A stretch of DNA of 29,898 nt. It comes from Eimeria necatrix. Its lineage: Eukaryota > Apicomplexa > Conoidasida > Eucoccidiorida > Eimeriidae. This document shows positions 1 to 13,496 of the stretch, piece after piece. A program made the translations under genes and the position numbers. A model generated the notes under the pieces. It was given only the letters and a program-made list of their open reading frames with translations, searched no databases and was not told where the DNA came from. The stretch covers positions 3,431-33,328 of the forward strand of contig NW_013655367.1 in assembly GCF_000499385.1 (NCBI RefSeq). Direction: 5' to 3'. Within the stretch, counting starts at the first letter, position 1, and each line of letters starts with the position of its first letter.

Positions 1-21
1 CCCCCCCCCCCCCCCCCCCCC
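1..21. repeat. poly-C homopolymer at window start
   Basis: The first 21 bases are an uninterrupted run of C. It sits at the very edge of the window, so it may be a real homopolymer or a contig-end sequencing artefact. It codes for nothing. Confidence 0.9.
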
Positions 22-200
22 TACTACTCCCACCCGCAGTTTTCTGCTGTTCCCTCAGCCCCTCCAATGCCCCCTCGGGGTTTTGGAGCAGATCCGAGGA
101 CTCCGCCTCCGAGTTACTGGGACGTGATGGGCTTGCCGGGCCCTGGCAGCAGCCCCCCCTGAGTCCGCGGTCGTTGAGAGTTCGGGCGAGCGGCCGGCGC

Positions 201-260
201 GGAAACCCTTTTTTAGGGTTTGCGCCGCGCGGAAACCCTTTTTTAGGGTTTGCGCCGCGG
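201..260. repeat. telomere-like 30-bp dyad repeat, two copies
   Basis: Two identical-length 30-bp units (201-230 and 231-260) each contain AAACCCT, a T-run and AGGGTTT, so each unit is a near-perfect inverted repeat of the plant/apicomplexan telomere heptamer, framed by GCGC-rich sequence. Telomere-like heptamers scattered inside chromosomes are a known trait of Eimeria repeat-rich segments. A true telomere would be a long one-way array, so this is an interstitial element. Confidence 0.85.
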
Positions 261-426
261 CCCCGCTGGCAGCAGCCCACGCAGCAGCAGCCCGCCCCGC
301 CCCGCGCATCCCGAATTTTTCAAAGTCCCCTCCTGCAGCACTTTGCAAACGGCAGCAGCGGAGATAGCGGCGCACTTCCAATGAGACTGGCGAAGCAGAG
401 ACGCAGTTCGCGCAGCAACGCGGTGC

Positions 427-624
427 GGTGTACGTACACCCCGCGGTGTGCGTGCACCCCGCAGTGTACGTACACCGCGGTGTGTATATACACCACGGGG
501 TGTACGTACACCGCAGGGTGTACGTACACCGCGGGGTGTATGTACACCACGGGGTGTATGTACACCACGGGGTGTACGTACACCGCGGAGTGTACGTACA
601 CCACGGGGTGTACGTACACCGCGA
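427..624. repeat. 18-bp palindromic tandem array (GTGTACGTACAC core), 11 units
   Basis: Eleven head-to-tail 18-bp units fill 427-624. Each unit carries a 12-bp palindrome, GTGTACGTACAC or a close variant (TGCGTGCA, TATATA and TATGTA centres), joined by a CGCGG- or CACGG-type linker. Because 18 is a multiple of three and the core is palindromic, several frames on both strands stay open and translate as histidine/valine/tyrosine or cysteine/threonine repeats; these are not credible proteins. The same 12-mer recurs singly at 1395-1406 and 5129-5140. Confidence 0.95.
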
Positions 625-803
625 GCCGCGAACGGGGCCGCGCAGGTACAGCGGAACTCCAGTTTGCTTCTTCACTTCAAAGCCCGCTGCAGCAAAGGGG
701 CAAGTTGTAATTAGTTGAGTAGAGGGGCGGGAAGAGATTTTGATTTTTGCAACTCGGCGGAGTTGGCCGGAGTTGAAGACGCAGCCAGCCTGGCAGCAGC
801 CGC

Positions 804-872
804 AAGATGTGCTGCATGCAAAGATGTGCTGCATGCAAATTCGAAACAGCTCAGCAGCTCTGCATGCATGCA
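804..872. promoter_or_regulatory. cluster of TGCATGCA palindromes
   Basis: TGCATGCA occurs at 813-820 and 830-837 within a 17-bp tandem duplication, and an overlapping double copy lies at 861-872. GCATGC-type palindromes are bound by ApiAP2 factors in apicomplexans and are enriched in some of their promoters. No confident gene starts next to this cluster, so a regulatory role is only a possibility; it may simply be part of the repeat-rich sequence. Confidence 0.35.
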
Positions 873-993
873 CACGGGGCTGGCCTTGAGGTGGACAGTT
901 GCTGCAGCAGATATTTTTAAGACAGCTGCGGCGTCGCCAGCAGGGGAAGTAGGAAGTGGCAGTCTTTGTGTGGGGTTCGGGCTTTTGGGGTTT

Positions 994-1056
994 GCTGCTG
1001 CTGCTGCTGCAAGCCACAGCAGCAGCAGCAGCAGCTGCTGCTGCTGCTGCTGCTGT
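994..1056. repeat. CTG-CAG-CTG compound trinucleotide array
   Basis: About six CTG units, a short spacer, about six CAG units and then about seven CTG units. Adjacent CAG and CTG blocks are complementary and could fold into a hairpin. This array creates Ala, Ser, Cys, Gln and Leu runs in overlapping ORFs on both strands. Confidence 0.95.
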
Positions 1057-1190
1057 GGGATAGGGGGGAGCGCTTAGTGCCAAAGGTGCATTTCTCGCCT
1101 CTCGCCAGGAACACGCAGCGTCTGTTCAAACTTCAAAAGCCTGTACTAGGGCGAACTCATTTTAAGTTTTCTTCCTGGCTCTCTCGAAAG

Positions 1191-1241
1191 CAGCAGCAGC
1201 AGCAGCAGCAGCAGCTGCTGCTGCTGCTGCTGCTGCAGCAA
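1191..1241. repeat. CAG-CTG inverted trinucleotide array
   Basis: Eight CAG units run directly into about seven CTG units, giving a nearly perfect palindrome of roughly 48 bp. Such structures are prone to slippage and to assembly error. Confidence 0.95.
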
Positions 1242-1350
1242 CGGCAGCCTTAGTCGCAGCGTAGTCATCCACAGCTAGAGCAGTTGCTTTCTTGCTTCTA
1301 GCACGGTCTTTTGTGTTAAACTTTGGCCGGCCGTCTTATCGGCTGAGCTT

Positions 1351-1354
<4 letters not shown>

Positions 1355-1390
<36 letters not shown>
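1355..1390. repeat. (CAG)12 array
   Basis: Twelve uninterrupted CAG units, followed a few bases later by a single copy of the GTGTACGTACAC palindrome (1395-1406). No credible host gene surrounds it. Confidence 0.95.
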
Positions 1391-1394
<4 letters not shown>

Positions 1395-1643
1395 GTGTAC
1401 GTACACTGCTCCCCGAACAGCACTTTCGCTCCTTTTTTGCAATTTTATTTCTTGCAGAATTCTGGAGCGCTGCAGTTATTATTTCTTTTTGACTTCTTTT
1501 GCTGCTGCTGCACTTGCTGAAGATATTTTTGAATTCTGTTCGATATTTGCATTTTATTTATTAGTGCAGCAAAGAAACTCTACCAAAAAAAAGTTCAATA
1601 TGAAATAATTTGTATTTAAAACCTTTTGTATTAAGTCAGAATT

Positions 1644-1688
1644 AAATATTAATTTAGAATTTAATTATAAATTCTAAATATTAATTTA
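1644..1688. repeat. AT-rich dyad with flanking direct repeats
   Basis: An 11-bp arm TTTAGAATTTA (1653-1663) and its exact complement (1668-1678) flank a 4-base loop. The 13-mer AAATATTAATTTA occurs at both 1644-1656 and 1676-1688. The surrounding 1550-1700 stretch is strikingly AT-rich compared with its GC-rich neighbours. It could be a hairpin or an unwinding element; nothing further is shown. Confidence 0.8.
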
Positions 1689-1839
1689 AAATTTAATATT
1701 AAACGAACATTTTGCACAGCACTCAACAGCAAGTTTGCCAACAGCAAAATGCAGAGTCGCCAAATATTTCAAATATTGCAAAGAGGTTTTCTTTGGAGTT
1801 CAGCAGCAAGACAAAGGAGCCAGCCATTCGCACTGGGGC

Positions 1840-1840
<1 letters not shown>

Positions 1841-1886
<46 letters not shown>

Positions 1887-1948
1887 GGTTTCCAACGGCT
1901 GCGTCACGCGAGAGGCTGTTGCTCCTGCTGCTGCTGCTGCTGCTGCTG
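1841..1948. repeat. (CAG)15 array followed by (CTG)8
   Basis: Fifteen uninterrupted CAG units (1841-1885), then about 40 bp of non-repeat sequence, then about eight CTG units (1925-1948). The blocks are complementary in sequence. They lie in ORFs open on both strands, which argues against genuine polyglutamine coding here. Confidence 0.95.
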
Positions 1949-2064
1949 CCACAGGGGAGGGTTCCGCGGGTCAGCTGGAAAAGCGGCCAAAAGCCCTTAG
2001 CCGCAGCAGCAGCACAGCTTTCCGGCGGCACGAGTGCGCCGCGCTGGGCAAGACCAAACGCACT

Positions 2065-2131
2065 CAGCAGCAGCAGGAGCTGCTGCTGCTGCTGCTGCAG
2101 CAGGAGCTGCTGCTGCTGCTGCAGCAGCAGC
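2065..2131. repeat. alternating CAG/CTG blocks
   Basis: Two CAG-then-CTG-then-CAG modules joined by a GGAGCTG linker, so the module itself is repeated. This is the last trinucleotide array before the lysine-tailed gene that ends at 2370. Confidence 0.9.
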
Positions 2132-2369
2132 CACAGGGTGCAGTCGCTACGTGTGTTCACGAGTGTTGTTCTGAAGAGTCGGAGCAAATGGGAAAAGTCA
2201 AAACAAATAAATAACAAGACGCAAGAGGGCCTCGGCTGTACAAAGTTGAAGACAAGTTTCAGTTTTTGTGGAAAAGATGAAGTGCATTTGGTTTGTGAGA
2301 TTTGCAAGTGGAAATTCCAAAGCAAAGCCGGACTGCTTTGGCTGTTGAACAAGACTGGAGAGCCGGGTT

Positions 2370-3056
2370 TCATTCCCGGTGTTTCTTTTTGTGTTTTTTT
2401 TGTTTTTTCTTTTCTTTTTTTCGTTTTTTTTTCTTTTTTTTGCGCTTGGAAGCTTCGCTTTCGCTGTCGGAAGCGACGGGCGTGAGGCTTCCCTCGGACT
2501 TGGAAAGCTGCAGCCCGCTGAGGAACTCCACGGGATTCAGCCAGGGAGTTTTTTGCTTCAATTCTTCTGTGTAAAATCTGTCGGGAAGCCACGCGTCGGA
2601 GGCGCTTTCTTGCCGCTGCAGCTGCAGCTTTTCCTTTTCCCGCGCAGCGCGCTGGCGGGTCGCGGCGTGTACGTCGACCGAGCCGAACTGGCGCGCGACT
2701 TTTTCCTTCACCTTTTCCACCACTTCTTTGTCAATTCCTTCGACTTTAATGGCATCTAAAACCCTTTTTGCGCTGCTGGGGACCGCGGGGGCTTCGCGGG
2801 GCGCCTGCGCGCGGCCTTCCGACCGCAGCACCCCCCAGGTGTCTTCGTGTTTCCTCTCCAGTTCCTTTTCGCGTTTCCGCCACAGCCGCCGCTTCTCCAG
2901 CGCTTTGTTGAAGTCCGTTACCTGTTTTACATGTCTTGTGATCAAATTTGCCACGGGAACTTCTTTGTTGCTGGCCAGATCCTTCACGCGGTCGTCGATG
3001 CGGCAGTGCAGGATGCCGCTGCAGCTTTCCAGCGCCTCCGCCGACAGTTCCGCCAT
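2370..3056 (-). CDS. conserved-looking lysine-tailed protein of unknown function
   Basis: An unspliced 228-aa reading frame. It starts MAELSAEALESC at an ATG in a good context (CGAGATGG) and ends in a tail of about 35 residues (from residue 190) that is almost pure lysine with arginine, glutamate and histidine. Before the tail come two charged, helix-prone stretches (about residues 20-75 and 95-150) likely to form coiled coil, and a more ordered segment with WLPDRFYTEELKQKTPW near residues 155-175. The Lys-rich end looks like a nuclear or nucleolar retention tail, but this is inference. I do not recognise the family. Unlike the CAG-driven ORFs on its left, its composition is balanced in one frame only, which supports real coding. 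The tail is encoded by a polypyrimidine-rich tract (+ strand) at 2375-2450, where length errors could shift the frame. Confidence 0.7.
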   Translation of the reverse strand: MAELSAEALESCSGILHCRIDDRVKDLASNKEVPVANLITRHVKQVTDFNKALEKRRLWRKREKELERKHEDTWGVLRSEGRAQAPREAPAVPSSAKRVLDAIKVEGIDKEVVEKVKEKVARQFGSVDVHAATRQRAAREKEKLQLQRQESASDAWLPDRFYTEELKQKTPWLNPVEFLSGLQLSKSEGSLTPVASDSESEASKRKKKKKKRKKEKKKQKKHKKKHRE

Positions 3057-3947
3057 CTCGGCGCAGCAAACGCTTTCTTTTTCTTTATAAGTGCGACTTC
3101 GCGCGGAAGTTCTTTTGAATTCAAAAATAAAATGCTCTCGGGGGCGCTGGAGGCCCGCGGCACTCCCTCAAGAACTGCTGCTCTCCGCAGCCAGCAGCAA
3201 CTGGGGAAGACGACGCGCTGCGTCCTCCATTGCGAAGACTTTCTCTTCGCCTCTGAGAGCAAACTTGCAAAATGCAAATTCACTGACACGCAACTTCACC
3301 GCAGCCAACTCAGTCTGGAGGACTCCGCAGCTTTTTGCAAACCCTTGCAGACTCGACGCCGCTGCGCAGCCCGCGCAGTGGCCGCCCGGAGCGCTGGAAA
3401 TAAAACGAACCCGACTTAGGCTCTAAACAGCATTTGCAAACTGGAAAATAGTTTTTAAACGAAAGAAAACTGCTGCTGCTTCTCTTCAAAACGCCTCCGC
3501 CGCAGCCTCAGCCCCAAACCTAGAGACTCCGACTGCTGCCAGTTCGCAGCAGCAAGCCCCGGCAAACAGCCGCAAAGCCGAAATCTGAAAACTTGAATTT
3601 TGCAAATTCCCAAATTCCCACTAAGTCCCGCATGCGCTGCAGCACGCGCTGCAGCTGGGGGCTGTGTTCTCTCGTTGAAGCTGAACTGGCTGCTGCTTTT
3701 CCATAAGAAGCGCAGCAAACTTCTTATTTATTTTCAATTTGCAAATTGTTCAACTTTTCATAGTTCAAACTGCTGCTGCGCGTTGAAGTTCCCAAGCCAG
3801 AGTCGCCGGCAGAGTCTCGGGGCTTCAGAGATCTTAAGTGTGGCGACTTGGGACTTTTCCCGCAATCACATCTTTTTAATTTATTTTTTTTTCTTTTTTT
3901 CGCCAAGACCTCCACCTAAGAGCCGCTTACACTGGTAGTTCGCGGGG

Positions 3948-3998
3948 CTGCTGCTGCTGCAGCAGCTGCCGCGCTGCTGCTGCTGCTGCTGCTGCTGC
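3948..3998. repeat. CTG/CAG compound array
   Basis: About four to five CTG units, a short CAG/CTG mix, then about eight CTG units. It is the last sizeable trinucleotide array in the window; to its right the sequence is nearly free of them. Confidence 0.95.
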
Positions 3999-4200
3999 AC
4001 TCCTTGCTGCCAAAAGGTCTTCTGCAAATGTTTCTGTCTTCTCCTTTATTTGGATGGAGGCAACGCGGCTGGCGCTGGGAAGCGCTGCAGCGCGGCCGCC
4101 GCCGCTGGGTGCACATCGAGTATCCGCCGCGCAGGCGGTCGCCTCTGAAAAAGGTGAATTTCGCTGCGAACTCGGGAATTTTTGTGCCACTTTCTCGCGT

Positions 4201-4308
4201 TTTTTGCAAAAAAAATGAAATAAAATGTCCATTTTCTTATTTTTTCAATCAAAATGAGAAAATGGACTTTTTTTTTCATTTTTTTTGCAAAAAAAATGAA
4301 ATAAAATG
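4201..4308. repeat. 27-bp direct repeat with nested palindromes
   Basis: A 27-bp AT-rich unit occurs at 4201-4227 and exactly again at 4282-4308. Between the copies lies an inverted pair, GTCCATTTTCT (4227-4237) and AGAAAATGGAC (4257-4267), with a 19-base loop. The right copy overlaps a perfect 28-bp palindrome (4274-4301) centred on GC. The layout could form a cruciform or be a remnant of a small inverted-repeat element. Confidence 0.85.
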
Positions 4309-4480
4309 ACCAGTTTCTTATGTTTTTAATAAACTAAGTCAAACGGGCTTAGCTGCGGGAGCTCATTGTGAACTTTCCCGCTACTGCACAGTGGCCGTCT
4401 AGGCGAGCCTCCCTCTAAGCTGGTCTTGAAGCTGGTAAATGAGTCAGCGTGCAGCAAAGGAGCCGGGATTTGTTTCGATT

Positions 4481-4690
4481 TGTTTCGATTTTGCGAATTT
4501 TCATGAACTTTTTGCTATTTGGAACTCCTAAAAAGCCATTATTTAGTTCTTGTTTCGATTTTGCGCATTTTCGTGAACTCTTTGCTATTTGGAACTCCTA
4601 AAAAGCCACTATTTAGTTCTTGTTTCGATTTTGCGCATTTTCATGAACTGTTTGCCATTTGTAACTCCTAAAAAGCCACTATTCAGTTCC
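4481..4690 (+). repeat. 70-bp tandem repeat, three copies
   Basis: Three head-to-tail 70-bp units start at 4481, 4551 and 4621, differing at a handful of bases. A 10-bp partial unit precedes them (4471-4480) and another begins after them (4691). Unit landmarks are TGTTTCGATTTTGCG, AACTCCTAAAAAGCC and ATTTAGTT. The third copy runs to within 30 bp of a predicted splice acceptor at 4720, so the array is probably intronic or just upstream of coding sequence. Confidence 0.95.
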
Positions 4691-4720
4691 TGTTTGGCGC
4701 TGCCAACATCTGCGCTGCAG

Positions 4721-5320
4721 CTGCACGACAGCCACGACAAGCTCGTCTTTGTGTGCCAAGGGTACATAGACCGTCTTTCTGTGGACAAGTTGCCTCCCGC
4801 GCTGCAGCAGCGGCTGAAGGAGCTCCGGGCCAGCCCTGTGCCTCTCTACGACGGCCGGCTGCCTTGGTCTCAGGATGTGCAGAGTGAGCCAAGTGCCGCA
4901 GGTTCTGGAGGCTGCGCTGGAAAGAAAGCAAAGTCTGCAGCAATCCTGCAGCACAGTGTGCTGCTGTGTCTGTCTCAACTGCAGGGGCCATTCAAAGGAC
5001 TGTAGTTCCCTGTCTAGCTTTCGCTACGGGGCGCACTCACCAGTGAGTGACCCCCTTTCTTGTTGCCAGGGCCTGCAAGAACCTCCCATTGCACGTGGTG
5101 CGCACGGTGTACGTGTACACTGTACGCAGTGTACGTACACTCGGCTGCGCCTGCAATTTCTGTCTTCAGTTTGCTAGAGGCTTTCACAATGGATGAAGTG
5201 CTGGCGCTCGAAAAGCTCATCCCGGAAATTCGGCAGGCATTCGCAGGTAGGCCAGGGCTAGCCCTGCACGGGATACGGGGAAAGAAAAGTGGCTTTTTGT
5301 GCAAGCTTTTAGTTATTTAG
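4721..5320 (+). CDS. two exons resembling the C-terminal domain of mitochondrial F1-ATPase alpha; partial
   Basis: Exon 1 (4721-4883) follows an acceptor ending CTGCAG, and ends at AGA|GTGAGC. Exon 2 starts at 5170 after TCTTCAG. The junction restores one frame (phase 2 on both sides, serine codon). Exon 2 either stops in frame at 5320 or is spliced at GCAG|GTAGGC (5246). The joined protein reads DKLVFVCQGYIDRLSVDKL near its start and EVLALEKLIPEIRQAF at its end. That spacing resembles the C-terminal helical bundle of F1 alpha (a V-x-x-x-x-x-GYLD segment, then a late helix ending near AF). The match is weak and made by eye. No exon for the nucleotide-binding domain or a start codon is visible to the left, where repeats and an opposite-strand gene lie. 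It could be a gene fragment, a pseudogene or a different small protein. Confidence 0.35.
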
Positions 5321-6402
5321 CAGCAGCTGCTGCCAGAGGTTCTGGGGTTTGAGGCAGCAGCGGGTTATTTCTTGTTGAGGAAGGCCTGGGTAGCTGCAGC
5401 CACTTGGGGTGCTGAGGCGTCTGTGCGTCTCAACTCAGAAATGCAAAAACGATTGCCGGAGGACGAGGCTATTGCCGAGAAGACAAGACACAGACCCCTC
5501 GATCTGACTTAAGTAGAGAGATGCTGCTGCGCTTCCGCTTAGAAGCAGAAGCGTAGGGAGCCGAAATCTGGGCCAGCTAGTTTGCGTCTCGTGCGCAGCG
5601 CGGGCACAACCAACCCGGCCCAGAGGCGGAGTTGAATGTTTTTTTATTTGTTCCTATTTTAATTCGTTTCTGCAACCTAGCAAGAACAAGCCGTCACTTG
5701 TGGGGCCCCATACGTGGCAGCCGGGCGCCTCTCTAGACTCGAATTTGTGCAGCTGCACTCCGAAAACTGAGGAGGCAAGCCCAGCTATATCTAAAGTGGA
5801 TCTGCTAGAATAGAGGCTTTTTTTGCCACACTAGCTTTGGGATCAAACTTCACACAAATAGAACAGGCACCAGCGTGCGCCCCCTACAGAAGGAGGCAGG
5901 CACCCGCGCCACTAATGTGTGCGCGTCCTTCCCTGTGAGTCTCTCACAGGGCGGCAGAAAAAAATGAGTAGGAGCTTCCTAGGCTGAGGCTCTAGCAGCG
6001 CAGGCGAGGTCCACTTAGGGTGTAAAAGAGCCAGAGGAGAGGCCCGCTAAGTCCGGCTTCTCGTCAGCTTGCGAAGCAGTTTACGCTGCCCCACCCCGCC
6101 TGGCGGCTCTTTCTTTACAAATCACATCTTCAGTAGTACTTCGCCGAAAGGCAAAAGCCAGGCGCGCCGTGAAGGGCCCAGCGCTGTGGCTCACGGCCTC
6201 CTAATGGATCGGTCACCCCTTTCTTGAAGGTCGCCTCGCCGCACGAGGATTGAGATTGCCCTGGAGCAAATCGCCATTTGCAAAGTCCGCAAAGGCGCAA
6301 ATATAAGAGATATAAAAGAAAGACTAAGATGTTTCTGTTTTCTCCGAAGGCATCTACTGGTCGCTGGCTAAACAGTTGAGCATGCACCCGACTGCCTACT
6401 AG
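5321..6402. other. intergenic, no gene recognised
   Basis: This lies between the + strand F1-alpha-like exons and the stop codon of MCM5 on the other strand, so it probably holds the 3' ends of two convergent transcripts. One minus-strand frame (6130-6387) has no family features and sits just past the MCM5 stop, consistent with untranslated sequence. Confidence 0.5.
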
Positions 6403-11890
<5,488 letters not shown>

Positions 11891-12603
11891 TGTGAAAAGC
11901 GAGGATGCTGAAGAAGGACAGACGCGATACGCAGCTGACGATCCACCTCACAGGCTGCGCATAGCCCGATTAAAATGCAGTATGCTGTCAAACAGCTTGG
12001 AAGATTTCAGGGGAAAGAGCACACGATACTGATGAAGAACAACAACACCAACCCCCACCCTCCCTTAACACGGCAAGGCGAGCTAGATCTGCGCTCTTAT
12101 TTCCGTCAAAACCGGCATTTAGGGTAAAACTTCAAAAATAGAAGGCAAAAAATGAATTTAAAATGAGCACAGCAAGGCCTGAGACAGTCCTGCTAGTCCT
12201 CTTCTCGAAATAAAGCACGGTTTTCAGAATAGGGCTTCACCAGTGGGTGACGCCTAAATGGTCGATGTGTTACAGCCCCCGGGTGTAGGTCTGTACGATG
12301 AAATGCAGCGTTTGAGAAGATGTTGTATTCGGATTAGTCCATAAATAAAACGTTTTAAAAATCAGAATTATTGCGATGCAAAGGAAACAACGAAAAGCCT
12401 ATGTTTCACTTTGTGTCCCCTTGTGAATTGCACTCGCCGCAACTGCGGAGGTGATCTGCAATTTGTGGAGTACGCAGATTAGCAGGAGAGCTCTTGAATG
12501 GACAGCAAAAAAGCCGTTTCACTACGAGCTTTGAAAGTTTCTTCTTCAAAAGCCACTTCATTAAGTGGATGTGTATACTCTGAAAACGGGGAGCTGCCAA
12601 ATG
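11891..12603. other. intergenic between MCM5 start and tRNA-Pro
   Basis: This should contain the MCM5 promoter and 5' untranslated region (transcription runs leftward from here). I see no ORF of convincing coding character and no recognisable core promoter motif. A TTTT run on the minus strand (12583-12586) lies about 17 bases past the tRNA 3' end and would serve as its RNA polymerase III terminator. Confidence 0.5.
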
Positions 12604-12675
12604 GGGCCGTTCCGGGAATTGAACCCGGGACCTCTCGCACCCAAAGCGAGAATCATACCACTAGACTAAACGGCC
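12604..12675 (-). tRNA. tRNA-Pro, anticodon TGG
   Basis: Read on the minus strand this is a 72-nt, intronless tRNA. The 7-bp acceptor stem is GGCCGTT with AACGGCC, and the discriminator base is C. The anticodon arm is CTCGC-TTTGGGT-GCGAG, placing TGG at positions 34-36, so it reads proline CCA (and by wobble other CCN codons). The T arm is CCGGG-TTCAATT-CCCGG and contains the RNA polymerase III B box GGTTCAATTCC. The sequence is nearly the same as metazoan tRNA-Pro(UGG). CCA is not encoded, as expected for a nuclear eukaryotic tRNA. A T-run terminator follows at 12583-12586. Confidence 0.97.
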
Positions 12676-13496
12676 TCTGAGAGGCGATGCATGATGATTT
12701 CGCAGTGGCGTTTCTGATGTTCAAAAGGTAGCAAAACACAGAGGCCGCCCCCAAGGATTCTTCCCTGCTGCGCAGGTCTAGAGAACTGGTAGCGTAACCC
12801 ACTCAATGCTCTCTCTGTGCAGGGCAGAACCCGCAGCTGGACTCCATCGTCAGAACTTAAAGTGCCATGCTACCACACAGGTGAACCACCACACAGTACT
12901 GTAGAGCCATTTTTGGTTTCTCTGGACCCTCCAGCCAGCCTGTAACTTCTGCAGTGGCACTAGAGGCCTTGGCCGCACACAACGGTACTAATAAGACTCC
13001 AACAAATTACAACGAAGCTACTAGGATGAACGTGCCTACTACCATCCTTTTCCCTGCAACGAAGAAAGCCTAGCGAAAACCCCAGCAAAGTTGCACAGCT
13101 AAAATTAGAACGGCCTGAGCAAGGAACCACCGCGGCATCAAGCGCCAATGGAACCTCACAAATTCAAAGAGCTTGCACAGCTGCACAGTGCGGAGAGCGC
13201 ACCCGCCTGGAAATCCAACCACAAAGTTCGTGCCGTCAGGACGAAGTTTTTGGCAGGCCCTGTTGGCTGAACTGGGCCATCGTCACATTGATGCAGCAAA
13301 TAAATTCTCCGATAAAGGTTAAGCTGCAACGTAGCTGATGCTTCTCGCATATGCGATGAGGCAGTGCTCAACACTAAGAGACAACGAGGTGATGCTATCT
13401 AAAGTGCCTAAGGAAAAAATTTCGCTTCGTCTTCATTCGCCCGTTTCAAAAACAAGGGCCTTCCACTCGAAGAAGAAAACCCCCATTGCTGCTGCC
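12676..13496. other. intergenic, no gene recognised
   Basis: This lies between tRNA-Pro and the stop codon of the late-domain protein. Short frames on both strands show no conserved features or plausible splice structure. The right end probably holds the 3' untranslated region of the minus-strand gene. Confidence 0.5.

Larger units (their letters stand above)
3057..4480. other. no confident gene; transition from repeat-rich to repeat-poor DNA
   Basis: This stretch lies upstream of the 2370-3056 gene. I see no ORF with believable coding character: the short frames on both strands are rich in Ala, Ser, Gln and Arg from GC-rich low-complexity DNA. Simple repeats are listed separately (3948-3998 and 4201-4308). 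To the right, trinucleotide arrays disappear from the window, apart from short clusters of three or four units. Confidence 0.6.

Noticed and set aside
427..624. Regular short repeats resembling a CRISPR array
   Set aside because: The 18-bp units are directly adjacent with no unique spacers, no cas genes are present, and the genome is clearly eukaryotic.
174..714. Several overlapping + and - frames encoding Tyr/Val/His or Cys/Thr repeats
   Set aside because: They come from an 18-bp palindromic tandem repeat whose length is a multiple of three. Several frames remain open, a sign of repeat DNA and not a protein.
55..1083. 342-codon minus-strand frame with poly-Ala and poly-Ser runs
   Set aside because: It is kept open by CAG/CTG arrays and the 18-bp palindromic array, which open other frames equally well on both strands. 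It has no non-repeat conserved segment.
1712..2592. Long frames on both strands (257 aa plus, 289 aa minus) with polyglutamine, polyleucine or polycysteine
   Set aside because: Mutually overlapping frames opened by CAG/CTG blocks. The minus one also overlaps the 3' end of the better-supported lysine-tailed gene in another frame.
12498..12680. 60-codon + frame across the tRNA
   Set aside because: It is the antisense of tRNA-Pro, explained fully by the RNA gene.
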